A DNA stretch of 64,000 nucleotides from Gordionus sp. m RMFG-2023 (Eukaryota; Nematomorpha; Gordioida; Chordodea; Parachordodidae). Shown piece by piece: positions 1 through 8,664 of this stretch; within the stretch, counting starts at the first letter, position 1, and every line of letters starts with the position of its first letter. The stretch is taken from assembly GCF_954871325.1 (NCBI RefSeq), contig NC_088775.1, forward strand, positions 43,005,561-43,069,560, in the 5' to 3' direction. Below the pieces are notes generated by a model, which saw nothing but the letters and a program-made list of their open reading frames with translations, did no database searches and was not told where the DNA came from. Made by a program: the position numbers and the translations under genes.

Positions 1-649
1 AAAGTAATGGTAAAAAAAAATTAATAACGGGGTTAGGGTTGAGTGATTTGTATTATAATGTTTTTTATATTATAATGTTAATAACGGGGTTAGGGTTGAG
101 TGATTTGTATTATAATGTTTTTTATATTATAATGTTGTATTTTGTTGGCAGGGAATAGTGAATTCAAAGGAAAAAATAATAATAATAATAATAAGATGTT
201 AATAAAGGGAGTAATGGTTGTTTGTTGTTTTTAATTTTTCTTAAGAGAAAAATAGTAGGAGTTAAGGTTAAATGATAAAAAATATAATAAATAAAAGTTT
301 TTCTGTTAACGAAAATAGAGAGAGAAAGAGGAAAAAAAAAATAGAGTTAGGAAGATGGGGTATTGAAATATAAAGGAAATGATTTACGAGTAAGAGAGTG
401 TTGAGAAAAGGAAAATTTTGAATAAGTAAGAGAAGAAGAAAACATAAAATTCATAATTTTATTCGGTAGAGGAAAATATCATTTTATTCGGTATGCCGAT
501 TATTAATAAGTAAGTCGTTATATATATATATGCAAGGAGAGTGATGAGGAAAGGGGAGGGAAGAAAAGGGGGAAAGCAGAATAAAATAAAATAATAATAA
601 GAGAAGGTAAATGATTATGTGATATAGATATGTAGACCTGGGTACTCAT

Positions 650-1042
650 TTGATGCGAAATACGATAATTAGTGCGGATATGGAACCGCTTGCTAGTGAA
701 TGGAGGGCTTTAGCCCAGGAAGGCACGAGATCAATGGAGGGGAAAAGAAGACCATCAGAGCACTCAAGGGAAACGGTACGTGAAGAAAGAGACAGGGTGA
801 TATGTTATGGTTGTGGAATGGCGGGACATATCCGCCGGTGGTGTCCCAAGGAACGGTTTGATACTATGGGAGGGCGAACCTGGAAGGAGTCGGAGCCAAC
901 GTCCGCATCTTCCGATAACAGAGCAATACAATCAGATCAACGAATGGCGTCGGACACGCCAGTGTTACGGGTAGGAGAAGATGAGTATAGGCAGTTGTTG
1001 GGGCCAACGAGGTCCGATAAAGGGGGGAAATGTCATAAATGA
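650..1042 (+). CDS. Zinc-knuckle ORF3 of Gypsy-1 (left-arm copy)
   Basis: The ORF has 130 codons and the same protein as the ORF at 1756-2148 on the other strand. A single CCHC knuckle (C52, C55, H60, C65) sits in the middle and fits single-stranded nucleic acid binding. The N-terminal half is rich in Arg and Glu, and the C-terminal half is polar with no further motif. No signal peptide or membrane segment is seen, so it is not an envelope. It lies between pol and the LTR of this element and ends inside the LTR. Function is unknown. Confidence 0.7.
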   Translation: MMRNTIISADMEPLASEWRALAQEGTRSMEGKRRPSEHSRETVREERDRVICYGCGMAGHIRRWCPKERFDTMGGRTWKESEPTSASSDNRAIQSDQRMASDTPVLRVGEDEYRQLLGPTRSDKGGKCHK

Positions 1043-1357
1043 GTGACATATTTGATGATATTTATTGCGTGAACATTAATAAATAAATTGTGCAGGTTCA
1101 TTATTAGACCGTATTTTAATATTTTGTTTTATTTTATTTTTAGATATCGAAATTAAGTTTTGTTAAATCATAATGAGATTGTATTTTATGCGCTTCCCTA
1201 TAAAAGGGAAGCGAAATATTATAAAAATTATTAACTATTTTATTTTTGTTTTTAATATATTTTTTTTGGTTGTAATAGTAAATTTTGAAATAAAATTATT
1301 CGTTTTTTTTGTGTGGGAAATTCAATAAAATTATTATACTCGGAGTTTTGCTTTCTA
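1031..1357 (+). repeat. Incomplete LTR of the left-arm Gypsy-1 copy
   Basis: It starts TGTCATAAATG and matches the reverse complement of the LTR at 1412-1767 up to the palindrome centre. It contains the TATA palindrome at 1191-1213. The last part of the LTR is not present here. Confidence 0.85.
1191..1213 (+). promoter_or_regulatory. TATA box inside a perfect palindrome (LTR)
   Basis: The sequence is CGCTTCCC-TATAAAA-GGGAAGCG: 8-bp arms around a TATAAAA core. The same block is at 1585-1607 and 8472-8494 (other strand) and, as a 21-bp version, at 16296-16316 in an old relative. It is the likely core promoter of the LTR. Whether the arms act as DNA sites or as an RNA hairpin is unknown. Confidence 0.6.
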
Positions 1358-1411
1358 TCACACAAAAACAAACGAATAATTTTATTTCAAAATTTACTAT
1401 TACAACCAAGA

Positions 1412-1767
1412 ACTATCACGTTGTGCCGTATAAGTCCGAATAGAAAGCAAAACTCCGAGTATAATAATTTTATTGAATTTCCCACACAAAAAAAACGAAT
1501 AATTTTATTTCAAAATTTACTATTACAACCAAAAAAAATATATTAAAAACAAAAATAAAATAGTTAATAATTTTTATAATATTTCGCTTCCCTTTTATAG
1601 GGAAGCGCATAAAATACAATCTCATTATGATTTAACAAAACTTAATTTCGATATCTAAAAATAAAATAAAACAAAATATTAAAATACGGTCTAATAATGA
1701 ACCTGCACAATTTATTTATTAATGTTCACGCAATAAATATCATCAAATATGTCACTCATTTATGACA
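1412..1767 (-). repeat. 3' LTR of Gypsy-1
   Basis: This 356-bp LTR is identical by eye to the LTR at 8299-8654. On the element's strand it starts TGTCATAAATG and ends near GTGATAGT, so it is not a standard TG..CA LTR. It contains the TATA palindrome at 1585-1607. The ORF3 stop lies just inside it. Confidence 0.92.
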
Positions 1768-2148
1768 TTTCCCCCCTTTATCGGACCTCGTTGGCCCCAA
1801 CAACTGCCTATACTCATCTTCTCCTACCCGTAACACTGGCGTGTCCGACGCCATTCGTTGATCTGATTGTATTGCTCTGTTATCGGAAGATGCGGACGTT
1901 GGCTCCGACTCCTTCCAGGTTCGCCCTCCCATAGTATCAAACCGTTCCTTGGGACACCACCGGCGGATATGTCCCGCCATTCCACAACCATAACATATCA
2001 CCCTGTCTCTTTCTTCACGTACCGTTTCCCTTGAGTGCTCTGATGGTCTTCTTTTCCCCTCCATTGATCTCGTGCCTTCCTGGGCTAAAGCCCTCCATTC
2101 ACTAGCAAGCGGTTCCATATCCGCACTAATTATCGTATTTCGCATCAA
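1756..2148 (-). CDS. Zinc-knuckle ORF3 of Gypsy-1
   Basis: The 130-residue protein lies downstream of pol, separated from it by about 1.2 kb, and ends in the first bases of the 3' LTR. It has one CX2CX4HX4C knuckle at residues 52-65, preceded by an Arg/Glu-rich stretch. A pyrimidine-poor AG (ATATGTAG) lies shortly upstream and could be a splice acceptor, which would fit a spliced subgenomic mRNA as known for the third ORF of some Ty3/Gypsy elements; this is inference. A related CCHC ORF is in the same place in the old element at 43350-48200, so it is a lineage trait. It is not an envelope, and its role is unknown. Confidence 0.75.
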   Translation of the reverse strand: MMRNTIISADMEPLASEWRALAQEGTRSMEGKRRPSEHSRETVREERDRVICYGCGMAGHIRRWCPKERFDTMGGRTWKESEPTSASSDNRAIQSDQRMASDTPVLRVGEDEYRQLLGPTRSDKGGKCHK

Positions 2149-3381
2149 ATGAGTACCCAGGTCTACATATCTATATCACATAATCATTTACCTTCTCTTA
2201 TTATTATTTTATTTTATTCTGCTTTCCCCCTTTTCTTCCCTCCCCTTTCCTCATCACTCTCCTTGCATATATATATATAACGACTTACTTATTAATAATC
2301 GGCATACCGAATAAAATGATATTTTCCTCTACCGAATAAAATTATGAATTTTATGTTTTCTTCTTCTCTTACTTATTCAAAATTTTCCTTTTCTCAACAC
2401 TCTCTTACTCGTAAATCATTTCCTTTATATTTCAATACCCCATCTTCCTAACTCTATTTTTTTTTTCCTCTTTCTCTCTCTATTTTCGTTAACAGAAAAA
2501 CTTTTATTTATTATATTTTTTATCATTTAACCTTAACTCCTACTATTTTTCTCTTAAGAAAAATTAAAAACAACAAACAACCATTACTCCCTTTATTAAC
2601 ATCTTATTATTATTATTATTATTTTTTCCTTTGAATTCACTATTCCCTGCCAACAAAATACAACATTATAATATAAAAAACATTATAATACAAATCACTC
2701 AACCCTAACCCCGTTATTAATTTTTTTTTACCATTACTTTTTGTTTTTTTTTTTTTAAATTAATTTTTATTTTTCTCAATACTTCTCTTTATTACATCAT
2801 CCCATCCACCTATTCCCATTATTCATACCCATTCTATTCCTGCCTCCGCCCCTCCGTTTACCACAAGAACCTTCAACTATTTTCGCTTCAATATTATTCC
2901 GCCGCTTATTCCTTCTTCGTTACCGGTTTATTCCACCAAATATATTTCGAAAATTTATTTTACTTAATATACACTTTCAAAACCCTTTTCCCTTTACATT
3001 ATTTTATTTAACCTAAACTTCCAAAAAAATATTTTTTTTTTTAATAATTTATTTCTCCTTAATTTATTTAATTCAACATTTTTTAAACATTTCTCTAATA
3101 TTTATTTCAGCTCCACCAAATTTCACACAAAAAAAAAAAAAAAATTAAAAAAAAACAATTTTCCTTTTACTATTTTACTCTGATACATTATAATTTTTCT
3201 TTACAATTTGACTCGATCATACTTTGACTTATATTCCCACCTTATATATATATATACCCCTCTTTATATCATACTTCCCCTTTCCCTTCCGCCTTCCGGA
3301 ACGACCACCTACACCACCCCCGTGACCTTGACCTATATATATTTTTTGAACTTCGGACCTCTCGTTGACCTCTTGCCCCTG
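2149..3381 (-). other. Noncoding interval between pol and ORF3 of Gypsy-1
   Basis: About 1.2 kb, strongly strand-biased: pyrimidine-rich on the plus strand, hence purine-rich in the element's sense, with long A runs. No open frame in the element's sense was found. It may hold the ORF3 splice acceptor and, near the LTR, a polypurine tract. Confidence 0.6.
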
Positions 3382-6300
3382 TCACTTTCGCCCCGCTTCC
3401 GTTCCTCTGCGTATCTGATCTTCATGTCTTACACCAACCTTACCATCCTGAAAACGGACCCGACTTAACTTTTTTCCCACCCTTTCCATCACAACTCCGG
3501 CTCGCCATTTCTCCTTTTCACCATATACCCTCGCCCACACCGACTGTCCCACCATAAACTTTGCTAGTCCCTCCTCCTCCCGTTCTCTCCTCGGACCCTC
3601 AGACTCTGGCCTCAGAGCATCTAACCCAATCCTCGTTCTGCGCCCTAAAAACTTCTCTGCTGGAGACAAATCCTCTCCCCTCCTACTATTATTATAATAC
3701 ATCACCGACGTCCATACTTCTCCCTTCCCATACTTTGCCTTTCGTAACCAATCTTTCACCAACCCCACCATCCGCTCTGCCTGCCCATTGGAGCTTGGGT
3801 GGTATGGAGGAGATAAAATATGCCGTATCCTATTTTCTTTGCAAAATTTCGCAAACTCTGCACTACTAAACGCTGGTCCACCGTCAGACACGATTGATTT
3901 AGCCACTCCAAACTTTGCCCACAAATTCTTCAATTTTCTGACCACTACTTGCGTTGTCAACCCTCCTACAACTTCAAACTCCACCCATTTAGAAAATGCA
4001 TCAACCACTAGAAAATAATCCTTTTTTTCATACTCGAAGAAATCGACATGAACCCTCTCCCATGGCTCCGTTGTTTTCGGCCAAGTCCCTTCTCTATCTC
4101 TTGCTGGCATCCTGGCCCAAGTATTGCATACTACACATTGTCTTGCTAGTTCCTCAATCTCCACATTCATCCTCGGCCACCATACATATTCTCGTCCCCA
4201 TTGTTTCATACGCTCCATTCCCTGATGACCTGCATGCAACATTGTTAAAACCATTCCTCTCAACTTCCCAGGTATCACTGCCCTATTTCCCCGGACTACA
4301 CATTCGTCCATCACCGTCAATTCTCCTCCAACATTTTTATAAGCTCTATCTCCTTCTTTCCACGACTTCCGGCCCATTATACATTCTTTTATTCGACTCA
4401 AATCCCTATCTTTTTGCGTCTCTTTCCGAATCTCCTCCCACGTTACCGGACCTCCCTTCAACATTCTCGATACCACCATGACCATCGCTACCTCCTTCTT
4501 ACACATCTCCTCCGTACTACCTTCTTCCACATCCTCCCCTGCTCCGCATCTCGACATTATGTCCGGCAAATAATTTTCTCGGCCTCTACGATATCTCATC
4601 TCCATGTCAAAACTACCCACCATCAATAACCACCTCTGCAACCTCGGCGACATCATCAACTCCTTGTTATCCTTCCGGAATAAATGAATCAACGGCTTAT
4701 GATCCGTATAGACTACAAAACGACGCCCAATCAAATACTCCCGACACTTTGTCAATCCGAAAATTACAGCTAATGCCTCTTGCTCAATTACCGAATATCT
4801 CGTCTCCGCGGCCCTAAAAATTCTAGAAAAAAATAACACCGGTCTCTCCAGCTCTTCTATACGATGCAATAACGCTCCTCCTACTCCCCTTTGAGACGCA
4901 TCTACCGCCAATATCACCTCCAGTTCATTATTAAAACACACTAAGACGGGCTCTTTTCCAATCCGGCACTTCAACTCCTCAAACGCCTCCTCCTGTTCAT
5001 CTCCCCAATCAAATCTCTCTCCCTTTTTCAACAACTGGTACAAAGGTGCCGCTATCTCCGCAAAATTCTCTACAAACCTGTGATAATAGTTAACCATTCC
5101 CAGAAAAGACTGTATTTCCGACTTGCATTTCGGCCTCAACATGTTTGCAATACCCACCATATTCTTATCCAACGGTCTAACCTCTACTCCATTAATCCGA
5201 TGACCCAAATAAACAACCTCCATTACTCCAAACACGCTTTTCTCTCTACTAGCACGCAATCCCTTCTCTTTGATTCTCCAAAATACCTCCTCTAGCCTCC
5301 TATTATGCTCCTCCTGCGTAATACCTGTTATCAAGACATCGTCCATATAATAAAATACTCCCTCCAAACCCTGAAAAACGGCCGCCATTGTCCTCTGAAA
5401 TATGGGTGCCGAAACACTCAACCCAAACGGCAATCTCTTAAACGCAAATAGTCCCTTGGGCGTAGTTATGGTCAGCAACTTCTGCATCTCCTTCCTTACC
5501 TTCAACTGCAAATACGCATTAGAAAAATCCACCTTCGAAAAATATAAACTCCCCTTCAAATTCGCCAATATCTCCTCTATCCTCGGTAACGGATATTTTA
5601 CTTCCACTACCCACGGATTCAATGTTACTCGGAAATCTGCACATAATCTCAACTTCCCATTAGCCTTTTTCACCGGTACTAAAGGTGTCGCCCACTCGCT
5701 ATATTCGACCGGACATACAATATCTTCCTTTACCCATCTATCCAACTCTTGCTCTACCTCTCGCCTCCATTCAAAAGGTACACGACGTACAGCACAATAC
5801 TTCGGCACACTTCCCTCCTTCATCCGAATCTCCACCTCATAACCCTTCAAACAACCCAACTCTTCCTCAAATATTTCTCCATACCTCTCCACTAACTTCT
5901 CCACCTCCTTTTGGACATCCTTTATTCCCTCTCCACACCCCCACAAATTTTTCGCAACTCCTTGTTCTACAAAATTCTCTCCCTTCTTCTCACTAACCAG
6001 CGGCCTCAATACTCCATATCTACTGTCTTGGACATTTCCTATTTCTCCATCTACATAAATCGGACCTCTCCCCAACATATATTCTCTCGCATTCTCTTCA
6101 CTTTCCCCCCAAAACATGGATCTTCCATCGTCTACTTCAATATTATCTCGGCCCTCCATCCATTCCAAATTTTCTCTCGACATTCTCTTCTCTTCATTCA
6201 CTCGGACCATATTTATCAAGTCTTCCCGAATATCTTCTTCGATCGCCACAAATACTCCCCATCGGGCAAATACTCCCCAGAATCCATACCTCGGCCCTAC

Positions 6301-6669
6301 ATTTGTAATCCAATCCCATCCCATCACCGGCTCAACGTCTCGGTTAATTATCCATAAGTCCAACATTTTACATCCTTCTCTTCCTACCTCCCCAATATGC
6401 ACTCTTCCCATCATCTCCATCTCCGATCCATCAAACTGCCTCACTTGCATAACGTCTCTAATTATATTACTACCCGGCCAAAGTCTTCTAAAATCCTCAT
6501 ATCCCATCACCGAAATAGCTGCTCCGGTATCAAATAACATAGATACCATCTTCCCGTTGATATCGAACCATACCCTTGGACTCGGCAGATACATTAACTC
6601 CCTTTGAACCTCCTGCTGCAACATTTTAACTCTCAACTCTTTCTTGCCTCCTCCTAACGCCACGGTCAT
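3382..6669 (-). CDS. pol: Gypsy-1 Pol polyprotein (PR-RT-RH-INT)
   Basis: The open frame is 1095 residues from its first Met. Protease has D47-TGA. Reverse transcriptase lies at about 290-490, with the YMDD box at 441-444. RNase H lies at about 585-705, with Asp590 in AVDAS, TDHKPL at 655-660 and Asp703. Integrase has an HHCC zinc site (H812, H815, C845, C848) and a catalytic core D876, D929, E965, the last two 35 residues apart. A C-terminal basic domain ends in a VRHEDQIRR-like tail. Length and order are those of a complete Ty3/Gypsy Pol. The frame is open upstream of the Met and is the Gag frame, so Pol is probably made as a Gag-Pol fusion rather than from this Met. Confidence 0.95.
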   Translation of the reverse strand: MTVALGGGKKELRVKMLQQEVQRELMYLPSPRVWFDINGKMVSMLFDTGAAISVMGYEDFRRLWPGSNIIRDVMQVRQFDGSEMEMMGRVHIGEVGREGCKMLDLWIINRDVEPVMGWDWITNVGPRYGFWGVFARWGVFVAIEEDIREDLINMVRVNEEKRMSRENLEWMEGRDNIEVDDGRSMFWGESEENAREYMLGRGPIYVDGEIGNVQDSRYGVLRPLVSEKKGENFVEQGVAKNLWGCGEGIKDVQKEVEKLVERYGEIFEEELGCLKGYEVEIRMKEGSVPKYCAVRRVPFEWRREVEQELDRWVKEDIVCPVEYSEWATPLVPVKKANGKLRLCADFRVTLNPWVVEVKYPLPRIEEILANLKGSLYFSKVDFSNAYLQLKVRKEMQKLLTITTPKGLFAFKRLPFGLSVSAPIFQRTMAAVFQGLEGVFYYMDDVLITGITQEEHNRRLEEVFWRIKEKGLRASREKSVFGVMEVVYLGHRINGVEVRPLDKNMVGIANMLRPKCKSEIQSFLGMVNYYHRFVENFAEIAAPLYQLLKKGERFDWGDEQEEAFEELKCRIGKEPVLVCFNNELEVILAVDASQRGVGGALLHRIEELERPVLFFSRIFRAAETRYSVIEQEALAVIFGLTKCREYLIGRRFVVYTDHKPLIHLFRKDNKELMMSPRLQRWLLMVGSFDMEMRYRRGRENYLPDIMSRCGAGEDVEEGSTEEMCKKEVAMVMVVSRMLKGGPVTWEEIRKETQKDRDLSRIKECIMGRKSWKEGDRAYKNVGGELTVMDECVVRGNRAVIPGKLRGMVLTMLHAGHQGMERMKQWGREYVWWPRMNVEIEELARQCVVCNTWARMPARDREGTWPKTTEPWERVHVDFFEYEKKDYFLVVDAFSKWVEFEVVGGLTTQVVVRKLKNLWAKFGVAKSIVSDGGPAFSSAEFAKFCKENRIRHILSPPYHPSSNGQAERMVGLVKDWLRKAKYGKGEVWTSVMYYNNSRRGEDLSPAEKFLGRRTRIGLDALRPESEGPRREREEEGLAKFMVGQSVWARVYGEKEKWRAGVVMERVGKKLSRVRFQDGKVGVRHEDQIRRGTEAGRK

Positions 6670-6687
6670 TATTTTACTCTCCTTCCC

Positions 6688-6699
6688 ATCATATAGTCA
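6688..6699 (-). promoter_or_regulatory. Gag/Pol boundary motif UGA-CUA-UAU-GAU
   Basis: Gag ends with UGA followed at once by CUA, and Pol lies in the same frame. UGA-CUA is a known leaky stop context in several viral and cellular genes, so Gag-Pol made by stop read-through is the simple model. The same 12 bases are present at the same boundary in the two old relatives (14483-14494 and 43894-43905, plus strand), although the sequence around them has diverged. Confidence 0.65.
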
Positions 6700-7395
6700 A
6701 TCTTTATTACAATCTCTGGCCCAATGTCCCCTTTCTCGGCACTTGAAACACGTCATCTCCTCTCCAATATCCTTTCCTTCTTTTCCAGCTATCTCCGTCA
6801 TACTCCTCATATTCACGACCCCCGACGACTCTCCTCTCTGTGGAAAACCTGCCCTTGTTTCCACCTTTCCCACTCGGCAATCCTTTAACACATGTCCAAA
6901 TCTTCCACAACCCGTGCAACGTATTCTCTCTGCTCTGCCCGGACAATATGTCGAAATATGTCCCATCTCCCCACACGCAAAACATTTGACATCTCTACAA
7001 TTCACCGCAATATGACCCATCTCCCCACATTTATAACATCTACCATTCCGACCTCTCTGTCCCCCACTGTTGAACGGCCTTGGCATATCTTGACGTCCAC
7101 GGTATATATCCAAATGTCTGTCATCTATCCTCTCGTTCTTTAACCGGTCAATTTCTTCATTATTGACCCAACCCTTCATTATTTCTTGAACCGGTAACCA
7201 CGTCACTCTCCCCAACCTATCATCCTCTCCATTATGCCCCTCTACCAACAACGATTGCCCACGAATCCTAATACTCCTTTCTCTTCGCATTCTCCTTCCA
7301 AAATATAAACTACACAACCATATCATCAACACTACCACCGCTCCCAATACATTATATTGCAACTCCACATATTTTGTAATTTTAAAACCCTTCAT
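6697..7395 (-). CDS. gag: Gypsy-1 Gag-like protein: membrane segment plus four zinc knuckles
   Basis: The protein has 232 residues. Residues about 16-33 form a hydrophobic stretch (VLGAVVVLMIWLCSLYFG) followed by an Arg-rich patch (RRMRRER), like a signal anchor. Residues 43-76 hold a block kept in the relatives (GQ-LL-EGHNGE-D--GRVTWLP). Four CCHC knuckles lie at 120-133, 138-151, 160-173 and 216-229, as in a nucleocapsid. No capsid-like region can be seen, and at 232 residues there is hardly room for one. It is unusual for Gag to consist of a membrane anchor and nucleocapsid only. I found no other Gag frame in the leader. Confidence 0.8.
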   Translation of the reverse strand: MKGFKITKYVELQYNVLGAVVVLMIWLCSLYFGRRMRRERSIRIRGQSLLVEGHNGEDDRLGRVTWLPVQEIMKGWVNNEEIDRLKNERIDDRHLDIYRGRQDMPRPFNSGGQRGRNGRCYKCGEMGHIAVNCRDVKCFACGEMGHISTYCPGRAERIRCTGCGRFGHVLKDCRVGKVETRAGFPQRGESSGVVNMRSMTEIAGKEGKDIGEEMTCFKCRERGHWARDCNKD

Positions 7396-7609
7396 TAAAA
7401 TATTTAAGTATTTAAATTTTTCCTAATTTATTTCTCTAACAACACTAAATTTTATAAAATATTCACAAAAAATTAATAATTAATTTCACCAAAAATATCT
7501 TAACTACTTGTAATGTCAGACAATAAGATAAAATCAATAAGGTAAAAACTCCAATAATACACATATACATTTATCAATTTCAAAAAAAAATCAATACCTT
7601 CCGCTAATC

Positions 7610-7995
7610 TTTAATCTCTTACGTGTATTGACGTCTTTTGAAAAAAAAAATCGGCAGCACTTTCGTGTAACTTGCTTTCTAATAAACTTTTTTGGAATTT
7701 CTTCTAATAGATTTATATAGACAAAAATTTGGGCAGCACTTCCGTGTACTCTACTTTTTCAGTAAATTTTCGATTTTCGTCTAATAGATTTATATAACCA
7801 AAAATTTGGGCAGCACTTCCGTGTACTCTACTTTTTTAGTAAATTTTCGATTTTCGTCTAATAGATTTATATCGGCAAAAATTTGGGCAGCACTTCCGTG
7901 TACTTTACGTCTTTCAGTAAATTTTCGATTTTCGTCTAATAGATTTATATCGGCAAAAATTTGGGCAGCACTTCCGTGTACTTTACGTCTTTGAA
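7610..7995 (-). repeat. Tandem array, 77-78 bp unit, in Gypsy-1 leader
   Basis: Five units are marked by a GGCAGCACTT word at about 7653, 7732, 7809, 7886 and 7964. The first is the most diverged and the last two are nearly identical. The array lies between the primer-binding site and gag and has no long reading frame in the element's sense. It could be a packaging or internal promoter region, but nothing in the sequence proves this. Confidence 0.85.
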
Positions 7996-8019
7996 AATTT
8001 TCACTCGAAGGTCACCTCT

Positions 8020-8195
8020 TTTGACGGTACTTGTTCTTGACGGTCTTTCAACCCCAAACGGTCCCTTATTACACACGGTACTTGTCCTTGACGGTTCTTG
8101 TTCTTGACGGTACTTGCTCTTGACGGTACTTGCTCTTGACGGTACTTGCTCTTGACGGTACTTGCTCTTGACGGTACTTGTTCTTGACGGTTCTT
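8020..8195 (-). repeat. Tandem array, 16-bp unit, in Gypsy-1 leader
   Basis: About nine imperfect copies of GACGGTACTTGCTCTT, the inner four almost identical. It sits just downstream of the primer-binding site in the element's sense, next to the 77-bp array. Confidence 0.85.
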
Positions 8196-8285
8196 CAAAT
8201 TGGCAATCTTATCCACCACAACACTCCACAAAAATGTTTTCCCAAAAATAATTTATAAAAATAATTGTTCTTACTTTAATTTTTT

Positions 8286-8298
8286 GGTCACGGCACCA
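8286..8298 (-). other. Primer-binding site of Gypsy-1
   Basis: On the element's strand TGGTGCCGTGACC directly follows the 5' LTR. It begins TGG, complementary to a tRNA CCA tail, as expected for a minus-strand primer site. I cannot name the tRNA. Confidence 0.7.
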
Positions 8299-8654
8299 AC
8301 TATCACGTTGTGCCGTATAAGTCCGAATAGAAAGCAAAACTCCGAGTATAATAATTTTATTGAATTTCCCACACAAAAAAAACGAATAATTTTATTTCAA
8401 AATTTACTATTACAACCAAAAAAAATATATTAAAAACAAAAATAAAATAGTTAATAATTTTTATAATATTTCGCTTCCCTTTTATAGGGAAGCGCATAAA
8501 ATACAATCTCATTATGATTTAACAAAACTTAATTTCGATATCTAAAAATAAAATAAAACAAAATATTAAAATACGGTCTAATAATGAACCTGCACAATTT
8601 ATTTATTAATGTTCACGCAATAAATATCATCAAATATGTCACTCATTTATGACA
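8299..8654 (-). repeat. 5' LTR of Gypsy-1
   Basis: This 356-bp LTR is identical by eye to 1412-1767. It has the TATA palindrome at 8472-8494. Flanking sequence after 8654 starts GGTAAT and does not match the base pairs beyond the other LTR. Confidence 0.93.
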
Positions 8655-8664
8655 GGTAATATGC

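Larger units (their letters stand above)
1..1357 (+). mobile_element. Partial Gypsy-1 copy, 3' end (left arm)
   Basis: This is the 3' part of a Ty3/Gypsy element on the plus strand, cut by the window start. It has the purine-rich noncoding stretch after pol, the 130-codon zinc-knuckle ORF and most of an LTR beginning TGTCATAAATG at 1031. The LTR is incomplete at its inner end, where the palindrome centre begins. The sequence matches the minus-strand element on the right, so this is a very recent copy or a duplicate of it. Confidence 0.85.
1..2740. repeat. Near-perfect inverted repeat (giant palindrome)
   Basis: Bases 1-1357 are the reverse complement of about 1441-2740 with no difference that I noticed by eye, apart from a 57-bp unit present twice at 21-134 and once in the right arm. 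The centre (about 1358-1440) is not symmetric: it holds an extra LTR fragment and an LTR end. Each arm carries the 3' end of Gypsy-1, with its zinc-knuckle ORF and LTR, so the two copies lie tail to tail. The left arm is cut by the window edge and may go on. It could be a real inverted duplication or an assembly or library foldback. Confidence 0.95.
1412..8654 (-). mobile_element. Gypsy-1: whole-looking Ty3/Gypsy LTR retrotransposon
   Basis: The element is about 7.2 kb on the minus strand. Order in its own sense: 5' LTR, primer-binding site, leader with two tandem arrays, a short zinc-knuckle Gag, Pol (protease, reverse transcriptase, RNase H, integrase), about 1.2 kb noncoding, a zinc-knuckle ORF3 and the 3' LTR. 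Protease-RT-RH-integrase order with a DD35E integrase is typical of Ty3/Gypsy. The two LTRs (8299-8654 and 1412-1767) are identical by eye, so insertion is recent. No break is seen in the long frames, and it looks whole. No target-site duplication is visible because the 3' LTR borders the palindrome centre. Confidence 0.93.

Noticed and set aside
1313-1546. 77-codon frame across the palindrome centre (also 8200-8433)
   Set aside because: It is LTR sequence in the antisense direction with no protein-like features.
1756-2148. ORF3 as an envelope gene
   Set aside because: No signal peptide, cysteine pattern or membrane anchor; it is short and has a zinc knuckle.
3208-6607. Many plus-strand open frames of 70-160 codons
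   Set aside because: They lie opposite the conserved Pol frame and are Ser/Pro/Leu/Thr-rich antisense by-products.
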